The notes under the pieces are model-generated. The model was given only the letters and a program-made list of their open reading frames with translations, ran no database searches and was not told the origin of the DNA. A DNA stretch of 38,433 nucleotides from Burkholderiales bacterium RIFCSPHIGHO2_12_FULL_63_20 (lineage in GTDB: Bacteria > Pseudomonadota > Gammaproteobacteria > Burkholderiales > Burkholderiaceae_C), in assembly GCA_001770775.1 (NCBI GenBank), contig MESA01000031.1:75573-114005 (forward strand), read 5' to 3'. Made by a program: the position numbers and the translations under genes. Of the stretch, positions 1-8,623 are shown piece by piece. Position 1 is the stretch's first letter. Each line of letters begins with the position of its first letter.

Positions 1-1289
1 TGCAGCGTATGGTGGTGACCGATCCGATGGGGCACCTGTTGTCGCTGTGCGCGACCCTGGCCGTCATGGGCACGCTGGTCTATGCGCAGGGTTATGCTGC
101 CAGCCGTGACCTGCTCAAGGGAGAGTTGTTCTCCCTGAGCATGCTCTCGCTGCTGGGCATCTCGATCATGATCATCGGCAACAACTTCCTGGCCATCTAT
201 CTGGGCCTGGAGTTGATGTCGTTGTCACTGTATGCCCTGGTAGCCCTGCGTCGTGACGACGTGCAGGCGACCGAGGCCGGCATGAAGTACTTCGTGCTGG
301 GTGCCCTGGCTTCGGGTTTCCTGCTCTATGGTCTGTCGATGATGTACGGCGCCACGGGTTCGCTGGATTTGGCTGAGGTCTATCAGGCCACGCTGACCGG
401 TGAGATTAACAAGCAGGTGCTGGCTTTCGGCGTGGTGTTCATCGTCGCCGGCCTGGCCTTCAAGCTGGGTGTGGTGCCTTTCCACATGTGGGTGCCCGAC
501 GTCTACCAGGGCGCCCCCACCGCGGTGACCTTGCTGGTGGCGGGTGCGCCCAAGCTGGCCGCGTTCGCGATCACCATCCGCCTGCTGGTGGAAGGCCTGA
601 TCAACAGCGCCACCGACTGGCAGCAGATGCTGATGATCCTGGCCGTGGCCTCGATGGCCGTGGGCAACCTGGCCGCCATTGCGCAGAGCAACCTCAAGCG
701 CATGCTGGCTTACTCGGGTATCGCGCAGTTGGGCTTCATGCTGCTGGGTTTCATCCCCAGCGTGGTGGCCGGTAACACGGTGTCGGCGGGCAACGGCTAC
801 GGCTCTTCGCTGTTCTACGTGCTGACCTACGTGCTGACCACCTTGGGCACCTTCGGTCTGATCATGGTCTTGTCGCGCCCGGGTTTCGAGTCGGAAGAGA
901 TCTCCGACCTGGCCGGTCTGCACAAGCGCAGCCCCTTGCTGGCCGGTGTGATGGCGGTGTTCATGTTCTCGCTGGCCGGCATCCCGCCGACCGTGGGCTT
1001 CTACGCCAAGCTGGCCGTGCTGCAGGCGCTGATCACCACCAACGATCCTGTCCTGTTGACCGTGTCGATCGTGGCGGTGTTGCTGTCGCTGGTGGCTGCG
1101 TTCTACTACCTGCGTGTGATCAAGGTCATGTACTTTGACGAACCGGCTGCTCAGGCGCCGGCCATTCAAGGTGGCGCCGCTCCCGCGCTGCTGTCGATCA
1201 ATGCGCTGGCCGTGCTGGCCCTGGGCATCTTGCCCGGCGCGCTGATGACGCTGTGCGCCAATGTGATCACCCAGTCTCTGGCAGGTTGA
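1..1289 (+). CDS. nuoN: NADH-quinone oxidoreductase subunit N (5' end outside the window)
   Basis: This is a membrane subunit of respiratory complex I, one of the three antiporter-like subunits that couple NADH:quinone electron transfer to proton translocation across the inner membrane. About 428 residues are visible, against roughly 480-500 for the family, and the frame is open to the left edge, so the N-terminus is missing. The ATG at position 9 is internal. The protein is strongly hydrophobic with many membrane segments. It carries the signatures [38 protein letters not shown] and [19 protein letters not shown], typical of NuoN, including the Lys and His residues of the proton channel. nuoN is normally the last nuo gene, which fits the unrelated genes that follow. 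Confidence 0.96.
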   Translation, partial: QRMVVTDPMGHLLSLCATLAVMGTLVYAQGYAASRDLLKGELFSLSMLSLLGISIMIIGNNFLAIYLGLELMSLSLYALVALRRDDVQATEAGMKYFVLGALASGFLLYGLSMMYGATGSLDLAEVYQATLTGEINKQVLAFGVVFIVAGLAFKLGVVPFHMWVPDVYQGAPTAVTLLVAGAPKLAAFAITIRLLVEGLINSATDWQQMLMILAVASMAVGNLAAIAQSNLKRMLAYSGIAQLGFMLLGFIPSVVAGNTVSAGNGYGSSLFYVLTYVLTTLGTFGLIMVLSRPGFESEEISDLAGLHKRSPLLAGVMAVFMFSLAGIPPTVGFYAKLAVLQALITTNDPVLLTVSIVAVLLSLVAAFYYLRVIKVMYFDEPAAQAPAIQGGAAPALLSINALAVLALGILPGALMTLCANVITQSLAG

Positions 1290-1328
1290 TGTCGACATGA
1301 AGATGACCTTGTGTCGTCGTGAAGCACC

Positions 1329-1634
1329 ATGACGGGCCTCGTGCCCGCATGGGCTGTGCTTCTGGTGCTGTTGGCCGCGTTGATCGCGGCCAATTTCCCT
1401 TTTCTCAATGATCGCTTGTTCGTGGTCGGGCCCCGGCGGGCGCCCAAGACCGTCGCGTGGCGCTTGCTCGAATTGCTGGTGTTTGCCGTGCTCGTGGCCT
1501 TGCTAGGCCGCGCGCTGGAGGGATACCTCGGACGCGTCAGCCCGCTGCGCTGGGAGTTCGTGGCGGTGTGGCTGTGCGTGTTCCTGACGCTGGCGTTTCC
1601 CGGCTTCGTGTGGCGCTACCTGCGCAAGCACTGA
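1329..1634 (+). CDS. DUF2818 family small membrane protein
   Basis: A 101-residue protein of unknown function with about three hydrophobic segments, near residues 7-25, 45-63 and 75-95. The conserved-looking stretch NFPFLNDRLF lies after the first segment, and the C-terminus is basic (WRYLRKH). The family is known mainly from Betaproteobacteria, where it sits just downstream of nuoN as it does here (39-bp gap). That placement suggests a role linked to complex I assembly or stability, but this is inference from position only. There is no good ribosome-binding site. Its ATG overlaps the TGA of an 11-codon open frame starting at 1297, so it may be translationally coupled. Confidence 0.85.
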   Translation: MTGLVPAWAVLLVLLAALIAANFPFLNDRLFVVGPRRAPKTVAWRLLELLVFAVLVALLGRALEGYLGRVSPLRWEFVAVWLCVFLTLAFPGFVWRYLRKH

Positions 1635-1654
1635 CCTCGACGGAGTCCCGGGCG

Positions 1655-2260
1655 ATGTCCCAGTCTGAGCCATCCTCATCTGCCCCAGCCTCTGACGCGC
1701 ACCTGCGTGAGGACACGCTGACGTCCGAGGCGGTGTACCGGGGGCATTTCCTGGAGCTGCGTCGCGACCGGGTGGCCCTGCCCGACGGTCGGGAAGCCAC
1801 GCGCGAGTACGTGGTGCACCCCGGTGCCGTGATGATCGTGGCCATCCTGCCCGATGGTCGGCTGGTCATGGAGCGGCAGTTCCGTTATCCGGTGCGTCAG
1901 ACCATGATCGAGTTCCCGGCTGGCAAGCTGGACGCGGGGGAGGGCGGCCTGGCCTGTGCGCAGCGCGAGTTGCTGGAAGAGACGGGCTACCGGGCCGGCC
2001 GTTGGGCCAAGGCCGGTGTGATGCACCCGGTGATCGGCTATGCGACCGAGGTCATCGAGGTCTGGTTTGCCGACGATCTGAGCTTGGGGGAGCGGCATCT
2101 CGACGAAGGCGAGTTCCTCGATGTGTTCACGGCCACACAGCAGGAGTTGGAAGACTGGATGCGCGATGGCCAGCTCACCGACGCCAAGACGGTGGTGGGC
2201 ATGATGTGGTTGTTGCAGTGGCGCGCCGGGCGCTGGCCCTTGCAGTGGCAGACGGTGTGA
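1655..2260 (+). CDS. Nudix hydrolase, ADP-ribose pyrophosphatase type
   Basis: A 201-residue NudF-like enzyme, expected to hydrolyse ADP-ribose to AMP and ribose 5-phosphate. The Nudix box is complete: G-x5-E-x7-RELLEETGY, with the glycine of GKLDAGE at its start and the metal-binding glutamates in RELLEE. Upstream are the VRRY-like strand elements MERQFRYPVRQ and EFPAGK that characterise the ADP-ribose branch. The frame stays open further 5', but the ATG at 1655 is preceded by CGGAG at 1641-1645 and gives the family's usual length. The first 20 or so residues are Ser/Ala-rich and probably disordered. It lies 20 bp after the DUF2818 gene, so it is probably cotranscribed. Substrate specificity is inferred from family resemblance. 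Confidence 0.9.
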   Translation: MSQSEPSSSAPASDAHLREDTLTSEAVYRGHFLELRRDRVALPDGREATREYVVHPGAVMIVAILPDGRLVMERQFRYPVRQTMIEFPAGKLDAGEGGLACAQRELLEETGYRAGRWAKAGVMHPVIGYATEVIEVWFADDLSLGERHLDEGEFLDVFTATQQELEDWMRDGQLTDAKTVVGMMWLLQWRAGRWPLQWQTV

Positions 2261-2282
2261 ACCCCGCGACCGGATCCTGACG

Positions 2283-2831
2283 ATGCTGGTGGTGGACCTT
2301 CATTGTGCGCACGGCCATCATTTCGAGGGCTGGTTTGCCTCGTCCGATGACCTGGTGTCTCAGCAGGCGCGCGGCTTGGTGAGCTGCCCGGTGTGTGGTG
2401 ACCACGAGGTGGTGCGCCGCCCGTCGGCACCGCACTTGAATGTCTCGCATCTCAAGGCCGAGCCCTTGCCTTCGGCGGGTCGTAGCCGTACGCACTCACC
2501 GTCGGCGAACGTGGGGGAGTTGGTGTCGGGCGCGGGGGCAGCGGCAGCGCCAGCGGTCCGGGCAGCCGGGGATGACGCGGCCCAGAGCGCCGATGCAGCG
2601 CTGCAGGCTTTGCAAGCCGCTTACCTGCAAGTGGTTCGTCACGTGGTGACCCATACCGAAGATGTGGGAGAGCGTTTTGCAGATGAGGCGCGCAGCATCC
2701 ATCACGGCGATGCGCCGGAGCGCGCCATTCGCGGTCAGACCTCGCCCGAGGAGCGCGAAGCCCTGCGTGAGGAGGGCATCGAGGTGTTGAGTCTGCCCAT
2801 CCCCGAAGGACTCAAGGGTCCGCTGCAGTGA
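2283..2831 (+). CDS. DUF1178 family protein
   Basis: A 182-residue protein of unknown function. The N-terminal part looks like a small zinc-ribbon: Cys8 in DLHCAHGHHFEGW and a CPVC pair near residues 37-40, followed by the conserved PHLNVSHL segment. The middle (about residues 60-105) is Ala/Ser-rich linker. The C-terminal part has HVGERFADEARSIHHGDAP-like features and ends EGIEVLSLPIPEG, a hallmark of DUF1178. The gene lies 22 bp downstream of the Nudix gene and appears to be the last gene of this + strand run before a convergent junction. No biochemical role can be given from the sequence. Confidence 0.88.
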   Translation: MLVVDLHCAHGHHFEGWFASSDDLVSQQARGLVSCPVCGDHEVVRRPSAPHLNVSHLKAEPLPSAGRSRTHSPSANVGELVSGAGAAAAPAVRAAGDDAAQSADAALQALQAAYLQVVRHVVTHTEDVGERFADEARSIHHGDAPERAIRGQTSPEEREALREEGIEVLSLPIPEGLKGPLQ

Positions 2832-2835
2832 GGGC

Positions 2836-2855
2836 TGGCCCGCCTGGGTGGGCCA
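2836..2855. terminator. weak hairpin between convergent genes
   Basis: TGGCCC (2836-2841) can pair with GGGCCA (2850-2855) across an 8-base loop, between the DUF1178 stop and the convergent FAD oxidase stop. There is no T-run on either side, so it may not be a true intrinsic terminator. Confidence 0.3.
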
Positions 2856-2881
2856 CCGGATTTAGCGCGTGGTCAGGGTAC

Positions 2882-4357
2882 TCAGGGCACCAGTCGACCG
2901 GGGTTGAAGCGCTGGTCGGGGTCGAGTGCCAGCTTGATGGCGCGCATCCAGGCCGTGCGGGTGGCGCTTTGGCGTTGCCCCAGTTCGGCCCGTTTGAGCT
3001 GACCGATGCCATGCTCTGCAGAAATCGTCCCACCCAGGCTGAGGGCCAGGTCGTAGACCAAACTGTGGATGGCAGCCTCGTGTTGCGCGAGGAAGACCTC
3101 GGTGTTCATGTCGACAGGGGCCTGGACGTTGTAGTGCAGGTTGCCATCCCCGAGGTGACCGAAGCAGACGATGCGGCACCCGGGAACCCGTTGTTGCAGC
3201 GTGGCTTCGGCCTGCTCGACAAAAGCGGGGACGAGCGAGGTGGGCACGGCGATGTCGTGCTTGACCATGTGCCCTTCGATTTTCTCTGCCATCGGGATGG
3301 CTTCGCGCAGCGTCCACATCGCGCGGTATTGCGCGTCGGTCTGGGACAGGGTCGCGCGTTCGATGAGCCCTTGTTGTTGGGCTTCGTGCAGCAGGGTTTC
3401 CAGGTCGTCGGTCAGGGTGCTGGCGCGACCGGTGTCGGCGGTGTCCAGCAGCACCGTCCAAGCGGGCAAGGTGGGCTGTTCGGGTGTCAGCAGGGCGCGG
3501 GCCGCCTGGGCTTGTTCGGGCAGGTGGTGCAGCGCCAAGGCCACCGGGGCGTGGTGCATGACCTCGAAGCCCGTGAGGCGGGCGTCTAGCTGGGTGCGAG
3601 CCTGTTGCAGCAGGCTCACGCATTGCACCAGTGTGGCGCAGCCGACCAAGGCGGCTTGGTGGTGGGTGGGTCGCGGATAGAGCCGCAGGGTGGCGGCCGT
3701 GATGATGGCCAGGGTGCCTTCGCTGCCGATCAGCAGGTCGCGCAGGTCGTAGCCAGTGTTGTCCTTACGCAGGCTCTTGAGACCATCCCAGACCTCGCCC
3801 TGGGCGGTGACCGCCTCTAGGCCCAGACACAGCTCGCGGGCCGTGCCGTAGCGCAGCACCTGGGTGCCGCCGGCATTGGTGGCGAGGTTGCCGCCAATGG
3901 TGCAGCTGCCTTCAGAGGCCAGGCTCAGCGGGAACAACAAGCCCGCCTCGTCGGCGGCGCGTTGCACGTCGGCGAGCAAGCAGCCGGCCTGAACGGTCAT
4001 GGACAGGTTTGCGGCATCGACAGCGAGCACGCGCTTGAGTCGCCCCAGGTTGAGCACGATCTGCTGGCCGCTGTCGTCCGGCACCGAGCCCCCGACCAAG
4101 CTGGTGTTGCCGCCCTGGGGCACGATGCTGACGCGGTGACGGGCACACAGGCGCACAACCGCGGCGACCTCGTCTGTGGAGGCGGGGCGCACGATGGCCA
4201 GGGCTTGGCCGCGGTAACGCTTGCGCCAGTCGACCTGGTATCGATCGAGTGGATCGTGTGCGTCGGGCCTCAGAACGGCCGCAGCCCCCACTGTCTGACG
4301 CAAGGCTTCGAGCAAGGCCTCATGTTGGCCGCAGGGGGACGACGGCACATCCGTCAT
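2882..4357 (-). CDS. FAD-binding oxidoreductase, GlcD / D-2-hydroxyacid dehydrogenase type
   Basis: A 491-residue flavoprotein of the glycolate oxidase GlcD / D-lactate dehydrogenase (Dld) family, expected to oxidise a D-2-hydroxyacid to the 2-oxoacid and pass electrons to a quinone or other acceptor. The N-terminal FAD-binding-4 domain (about residues 45-220) has the motifs PQGGNTSLVGGSV, GGNLATNAGGTQVLRYG and GSEGTLAI. The C-terminal FAD-oxidase domain (about 225-488) has GHLGDGNLHYN, with metal- and substrate-binding His and Asp, and ISAEHGIGQLKR. The ATG at 4357 was chosen because it overlaps the TGA of the upstream gene as ATGA, indicating translational coupling. A longer frame to 4423 lies inside that gene. 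The exact substrate cannot be told. Confidence 0.92.
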   Translation of the reverse strand: MTDVPSSPCGQHEALLEALRQTVGAAAVLRPDAHDPLDRYQVDWRKRYRGQALAIVRPASTDEVAAVVRLCARHRVSIVPQGGNTSLVGGSVPDDSGQQIVLNLGRLKRVLAVDAANLSMTVQAGCLLADVQRAADEAGLLFPLSLASEGSCTIGGNLATNAGGTQVLRYGTARELCLGLEAVTAQGEVWDGLKSLRKDNTGYDLRDLLIGSEGTLAIITAATLRLYPRPTHHQAALVGCATLVQCVSLLQQARTQLDARLTGFEVMHHAPVALALHHLPEQAQAARALLTPEQPTLPAWTVLLDTADTGRASTLTDDLETLLHEAQQQGLIERATLSQTDAQYRAMWTLREAIPMAEKIEGHMVKHDIAVPTSLVPAFVEQAEATLQQRVPGCRIVCFGHLGDGNLHYNVQAPVDMNTEVFLAQHEAAIHSLVYDLALSLGGTISAEHGIGQLKRAELGQRQSATRTAWMRAIKLALDPDQRFNPGRLVP

Positions 4358-4818
4358 GCCGCCGTGCCTTTCTTGGGTTTGGGCGGCAGCACGCGCAGGC
4401 GCAGGCGGATGTAGACCGAGCAAGCGGTGAACAGCACCACGCTGAGCACGACTTCGATGCCCGCCAGGATCTGAGACAGCCCCGCATCACCGGTGACGCG
4501 CACGACGCCTTCGGTGAAGTACAGCCAGATCAGCAGGGTGAGCCAGCGGTAGGTGTAGAGCCGGTGCTTGAGCAGGCCGGCCACGCCCAGGCACAGGGGA
4601 AGCACCTTGAGGGCGAGCATGCCGGTGCCTTGGGGCAGGGGGGCGAGCCACAACTCCCACGCCACACCCAGGCCGATGAGGCTCACCAGCGAGGCCACAC
4701 ACAGCAGGCGTAGGCGTTCGATGGTGACGCGGCGCTCGGGTGGGTGGTGGGCGAAGAAGGTGTCCCGGTCGGCGGGCTCGTTGTCGGAGGCGGGGGAGGG
4801 GGTGTCGGAGGTGGTCAT
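4354..4818 (-). CDS. DUF2069 family inner-membrane protein
   Basis: A 154-residue predicted integral membrane protein with about four hydrophobic segments between residues 40 and 140. It has a hydrophilic N-terminus and a very basic C-terminus (LPPKPKKGTAA), probably cytoplasmic. The tract LTLLIWLYFTEGVVR in the middle is the recognisable DUF2069 signature. The function is unknown. The gene is first in a two-gene minus-strand unit, its stop overlapping the start of the FAD oxidase gene by 4 bp. It diverges from the YihY-family gene across a 70-bp gap that should carry both promoters. Confidence 0.85.
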   Translation of the reverse strand: MTTSDTPSPASDNEPADRDTFFAHHPPERRVTIERLRLLCVASLVSLIGLGVAWELWLAPLPQGTGMLALKVLPLCLGVAGLLKHRLYTYRWLTLLIWLYFTEGVVRVTGDAGLSQILAGIEVVLSVVLFTACSVYIRLRLRVLPPKPKKGTAA

Positions 4819-4888
4819 GGATGAAAAATCAGGCGCGCACGGCGGGTGGATGCCCAGTTGGTGGGCGCATGGCTGGCATCATAGCCAG

Positions 4889-6130
4889 ATGACGTCACAT
4901 TCGACTTTCTGGGGGCGTGCCCGGCAACGCTGGACCTTGCTGGCAACGACCTTGCAGCAGTGGCCCTGGCGCCAGACCTACGACACCTTGCGACAGCGTT
5001 TTCGGGAAGATCGGCTGGGCTTGACGGCGGGCAGCCTGACCTTCACGACCACCATTGCGGTGGTGCCCTTGTTCACGGTGATGCTGGCCTTGTTCAGCGC
5101 CTTTCCTGTGTTTTCGCGCTTTCGCAAGGTGCTGGAGCAGCAGGTCATTCAGGGCCTGGTGCCCGATGCGATCGCCAAGCAGGTCTTGCTGTCGCTGACG
5201 AAGTTTGCTGGGAAGGCGAGCCAGTTGGGCGGGCTGGGCATGGTCGCGCTGGGCATCACGGCCATGGCCCTGATGCTCACGATCGACCACACGCTCAATG
5301 GCATCTGGCGGGTGCGCCGTGCGCGGCCGATCACCCAGCGGGTGCTGGTGTACTGGGCTGCGCTGACGCTGGGCCCCTTGCTGGTCGGGGCCAGCTTGTG
5401 GATGACGTCCTACGTGTTGTCGGCCTCACGGGGCCTCGTCGACGAATTGCCGGGTGGCATGGGACTGACGCTCAGTCTGATCGTGTTCGCCTTGCAGACG
5501 GCGGGCTTTGCCGCGCTGTACCGCTATGTGCCCAACACCTTTGTGCGCTGGGACCACGCCTGGGGCGGGGCGGTGTTCACGTCGGTGGGTTTGGAGCTGG
5601 CGCAAAAAGGGCTGGCGCTTTACCTGTCCAAAGTGCCGGTTTACGCGACCATCTTCGGTGCCTTCGCAGCGGTACCCATTCTGTTGGTGTGGATCTACCT
5701 GAGCTGGCTCATTTTGCTGATGGGGGCGGTGGTGGTGGCCTACACGCCCAGCCTGCTGTCTCAGGTGAAGCGCTGGCCCGATGCGCCGGGACACCACTTC
5801 GCCTTGACGCTGGCCATTTTGAAGGCCTTGTGGGCGGTGCAACAAACGCCGGAGCGTGGCCTGAGCAATGAGGCGCTCGCAAGGGAGTTGCGCACCGATC
5901 CGCTGCAGATTGAGCCGTTGCTGGAGGCCTTGCAGGCCTTGGACTGGGTTGGACTGCTGAACGAGGCCGGGGATGATCACGGGGGGCGCTTCGTGTTGCT
6001 CTGCGACCCAGTGGTCACACCTGCGGCCCCGCTATTGGCAGGAGTGTTGTTGAAGCGCGAGGCCGTGACCGAGGGATTCTGGAGCGCGTTGCATCTGGAG
6101 GACTTGACCCTGGCGCACGTGTTGCGATGA
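4889..6130 (+). CDS. YihY/BrkB family inner-membrane protein
   Basis: A 413-residue member of the YihY/virulence factor BrkB family (long annotated as ribonuclease BN, which was a misassignment). About six membrane helices span residues 45-300. The family motifs include the early DRLGLTAGSLTFTTTIAVVPL, GGLGMVALGITAMALMLTID and YRYVPNTFVRWDHAWGGAVF segments. The last 110 residues are soluble and resemble a winged-helix-like region (NEALARELRTDPLQIEPLLE), as in other long betaproteobacterial members. The frame stays open upstream to 4568 inside the opposite gene. The ATG at 4889 gives the normal start and lies directly after a short inverted repeat, CTGGC-6 nt-GCCAG (4873-4888). The function is unproven. 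Confidence 0.88.
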   Translation: MTSHSTFWGRARQRWTLLATTLQQWPWRQTYDTLRQRFREDRLGLTAGSLTFTTTIAVVPLFTVMLALFSAFPVFSRFRKVLEQQVIQGLVPDAIAKQVLLSLTKFAGKASQLGGLGMVALGITAMALMLTIDHTLNGIWRVRRARPITQRVLVYWAALTLGPLLVGASLWMTSYVLSASRGLVDELPGGMGLTLSLIVFALQTAGFAALYRYVPNTFVRWDHAWGGAVFTSVGLELAQKGLALYLSKVPVYATIFGAFAAVPILLVWIYLSWLILLMGAVVVAYTPSLLSQVKRWPDAPGHHFALTLAILKALWAVQQTPERGLSNEALARELRTDPLQIEPLLEALQALDWVGLLNEAGDDHGGRFVLLCDPVVTPAAPLLAGVLLKREAVTEGFWSALHLEDLTLAHVLR

Positions 6131-6250
6131 GCTTGCAACGAGAAATTGACCGACATCAGGGTCTGCCCGCTTTTCAGATGCGCTGTGGTCTGTCGCAATG
6201 AGGGCATGCCCTGTGCGGCGAGTCAGGTGCGTTGCAGATTGCACGAAAGC

Positions 6251-6279
6251 TTGATGCGTCAAGGGGGTGGGGCTATATT
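6251..6279 (+). promoter_or_regulatory. sigma70-type promoter of the CBS gene
   Basis: A -35 box TTGATG (6251-6256) and a -10 box TATATT (6274-6279) are separated by exactly 17 bp, placing transcription start near 6286, about 40 bp before the CBS-protein ATG. It matches the consensus at 4/6 and 5/6 positions. A 12-bp perfect palindrome AGGGCATGCCCT (6201-6212) lies about 40 bp upstream and could be a regulator site. Confidence 0.65.
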
Positions 6280-6326
6280 GATTGCCTTGCCGACCGCTTT
6301 TGAATCGGGAATGAGGAGGAACTTCC

Positions 6327-6800
6327 ATGAAAGTCAGTGACATCCTGCGCGTCAAGGGCAGCACGCTGTTCACCATACAGCCTGAGCAGCCTTTGGCCGA
6401 GGCGGCCGCATCCATGGCCGATCACGACATTGGTTCGCTGGTGGTGATGGACCACGGTGATCTGGTGGGCATGTTGACGTTTCGCGAGGTGATCAAGGCC
6501 ACCGTGCGCAACAGCGGCGTGTTCGGCAGCCTGACGGTACGCACCGTCATGGACGATCACCCCCTGACCTGTACCCCCGAGACCGAGCTGGACGAGGTGC
6601 GCCGCATGATGCTGAGCCGCCATGCGCGTTACATGCCGGTGATGACCAACCGAACGCTGATGGGCGTGATCTCGTTCTACGACGTGGCCAAGGCCGTGGT
6701 CGATGGTCAGGACTTCGAGAACCGCATGCTCAAGGCCTATATCCGCGACTGGCCGGTGAACGAAGAGGAAACTGGCAAGGAACGCCAGGCGCTGCTGTGA
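6327..6800 (+). CDS. stand-alone CBS-domain-pair protein
   Basis: A 157-residue soluble protein made almost entirely of two tandem CBS domains (about residues 8-65 and 72-128), which as a pair form a Bateman module that binds adenosyl ligands such as AMP, ATP or S-adenosylmethionine. The motifs VVMDHGDLVGMLTFREV and MPVMTNRTLMGVISFYDV are the ends of the two repeats. There is no attached enzymatic or transport domain. The C-terminal tail (about 30 residues) is charged. The start is clear: GAGGAGG (6313-6319) lies 7 nt before the ATG. With its own promoter and a downstream terminator it is probably monocistronic. The ligand and partner are unknown. Confidence 0.9.
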   Translation: MKVSDILRVKGSTLFTIQPEQPLAEAAASMADHDIGSLVVMDHGDLVGMLTFREVIKATVRNSGVFGSLTVRTVMDDHPLTCTPETELDEVRRMMLSRHARYMPVMTNRTLMGVISFYDVAKAVVDGQDFENRMLKAYIRDWPVNEEETGKERQALL

Positions 6801-6822
6801 ATCCGGCGGCCTGATGATGCAC

Positions 6823-6848
6823 AAACGCCCGGTTGAGCCGGGCGTTTT
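6823..6848 (+). terminator. intrinsic terminator after the CBS gene
   Basis: A 10-bp perfect stem, AAACGCCCGG (6823-6832) with CCGGGCGTTT (6838-6847), closes a TTGAG loop and runs into a short T tract. It ends the CBS transcript before aroC. Confidence 0.85.
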
Positions 6849-6921
6849 GCTTTCCGGATCGCTGGGAGTGCCTTGATGGGGGACAATAAGCGCTTCCCTT
6901 TGCACTTCTGGTTGGCGCTCT

Positions 6922-8019
6922 ATGGCAGGCAGCACCCTCGGTCTTTTGTTCACGGTCACGAATTTTGGCGAATCGCACGGCCCGGCGATCGGCTGCGTCA
7001 TCGATGGCTGTCCTCCGGGCATGGCCTTGTCTGAAGCGGACCTTCAACCTGATCTGGACCGCCGTCGTCCGGGTACTTCGCGCCATGTGACCCAGCGCAA
7101 CGAGCCCGATGCCGTCGAGATCCTGAGCGGTGTCTACGAAGGCAAGACCACGGGCGCCCCGATTGCCCTGCTGATTCGCAACACCGACCAGCGCAGCAAG
7201 GACTACGGCAACATCCTGCAGACCTTCCGCCCGGGTCATGCCGACTACACCTACTGGCACAAATACGGCATCCGTGATCCGCGCGGGGGCGGGCGTTCGT
7301 CGGCGCGCATGACGGCCCCGATGGTGGCCGCTGGCGCGGTGGCCAAGAAGTGGCTGCGCGAGCAGTTCGGCACCGAGATCCGTGCCTGCATGACGCAACT
7401 GGGTGAGCACCCCATTGCGTTCGAGGGCTGGGAGCATGTGCCCAACAACCCTTTCTTTGCGCCCAATGTGAGCCAGATCGACGCACTGGAAACCTACATG
7501 GACGAGTTGCGCAAGGACGGGGATTCCTGCGGCGCCAAGCTGATCGTCGAGGCCAGCGGCGTGCCGGTGGGCCTGGGCGAGCCGCTGTTTGACAAGCTCG
7601 ATGCCGATATCGCCCACGCGATGATGGGCATCAATGCGGTCAAGGGCGTGGAGATTGGTGCGGGTTTTGAGAGCGTGCGCCAGCGCGGCACCGTGCATGG
7701 TGACGAGCTGCACCCCGATGGCTTTGCCAGCAACCACGCCGGTGGCGTGCTGGGTGGGATTTCGACTGGCCAAGACCTGCGCGTGGCGATCGCCATCAAG
7801 CCGACCAGCTCGATCCGCACACCGCGTCAGTCCATCGACCTGAACGGCCAGCCGGCGACCGTGGAGACGTTTGGTCGCCATGATCCCTGTGTCGGCATCC
7901 GTGCCACGCCGATCGCCGAGGCCATGCTGGCCCTGGTGCTGATCGACCATGCGCTGCGCCACCGTGCGCAGTGTGGGGATGTGAAGGTGGACACCCCCCG
8001 TATCGCGGCGCAGCGATGA
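6922..8019 (+). CDS. aroC: chorismate synthase
   Basis: A 365-residue enzyme catalysing the last step of the shikimate pathway, anti-1,4-elimination of phosphate from EPSP to give chorismate, with reduced FMN as cofactor. The family signatures are intact: [15 protein letters not shown] near the start, [14 protein letters not shown] around residues 118-131, and [15 protein letters not shown] and the RHDPC segment near the C-terminus. Length and start are normal for the bacterial type. The gene sits between the CBS-gene terminator and its own terminator, so it is probably expressed alone. Its product, chorismate, is the substrate of the PabBC protein encoded just downstream on the opposite strand. 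Confidence 0.98.
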   Translation: MAGSTLGLLFTVTNFGESHGPAIGCVIDGCPPGMALSEADLQPDLDRRRPGTSRHVTQRNEPDAVEILSGVYEGKTTGAPIALLIRNTDQRSKDYGNILQTFRPGHADYTYWHKYGIRDPRGGGRSSARMTAPMVAAGAVAKKWLREQFGTEIRACMTQLGEHPIAFEGWEHVPNNPFFAPNVSQIDALETYMDELRKDGDSCGAKLIVEASGVPVGLGEPLFDKLDADIAHAMMGINAVKGVEIGAGFESVRQRGTVHGDELHPDGFASNHAGGVLGGISTGQDLRVAIAIKPTSSIRTPRQSIDLNGQPATVETFGRHDPCVGIRATPIAEAMLALVLIDHALRHRAQCGDVKVDTPRIAAQR

Positions 8020-8040
8020 GGCGGTAGGTGCGTGGATGAG

Positions 8041-8065
8041 AAAAGGGACCCGTGGGTCCCTTTTT
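8041..8065. terminator. bidirectional intrinsic terminator between aroC and gloA
   Basis: The stem AAAAGGGACC (8041-8050) with GGTCCCTTTT (8055-8064) around a CGTG loop has A-tracts on one side and T-tracts on the other. It can end both aroC (+) and the convergent gloA transcript (-). Confidence 0.85.
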
Positions 8066-8113
8066 GCTGCCTGGCGTTTGGCCTGTGCGGCACGTACCGG
8101 TGGCTGAGGTGTT

Positions 8114-8536
8114 TCAGGACGTCTGCAACTCGCTGGCCGCCTCAGGGCGTTCGATCAACTCAATCTTGTACCCGTCGGGATCGGTGATGAAGGCAATCAC
8201 GGTGCTGCCGCCCTTGATGGGGCCGGCTTCGCGGCTGATGCTGCCACCCAGGGTGGCGGTCTTGGCGCGCACGGCTTCGCACACGGCCGCGGCGTTGTCG
8301 ACGCCCAGGGCGATGTGGCCGTAGGCGGTGCCCAGTTCGTACTGCTCGACACCGTAGTTGTAGGTCAGCTCGATCTCGGCGTGCTCGGGGTTGCGACCGT
8401 AGCCGAGGAAGGCCAAGGTGTACTGCTGCTCTGGCCGGTCGGTGGTGCGCAGCAGGGTCATGCCCAGGGCCTGGGTGTAGAAGTCGATGGAGCGTTGCAG
8501 GTTGCCGACGCGCAGCATGGTGTGCAGGAGACGCAT
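8114..8536 (-). CDS. gloA: lactoylglutathione lyase (glyoxalase I)
   Basis: A 140-residue enzyme that isomerises the hemithioacetal of methylglyoxal and glutathione to S-lactoylglutathione, the first step of methylglyoxal detoxification. It closely follows the E. coli-type Ni-dependent GloA, beginning [11 protein letters not shown]. The four metal ligands are visible: His5, Glu56 (in EIELTYN), His74 (in TAYGHIAL) and Glu126 (in GYKIELIE, equal to E. coli Glu122). A few residues are inserted around residues 91-96 relative to the E. coli protein. The enzyme works as a homodimer. It is downstream of pabBC by 87 bp, so it could be cotranscribed or have its own promoter. Confidence 0.97.
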   Translation of the reverse strand: MRLLHTMLRVGNLQRSIDFYTQALGMTLLRTTDRPEQQYTLAFLGYGRNPEHAEIELTYNYGVEQYELGTAYGHIALGVDNAAAVCEAVRAKTATLGGSISREAGPIKGGSTVIAFITDPDGYKIELIERPEAASELQTS

Positions 8537-8623
8537 GATGGTGAAGTCCGTGTGGGGTGTCAGACAGGGCCACAGTCTGCCAGGGAAGCGGCAGGCCGTG
8601 CGGCCCCAGGGTTTTTCAAGCGA

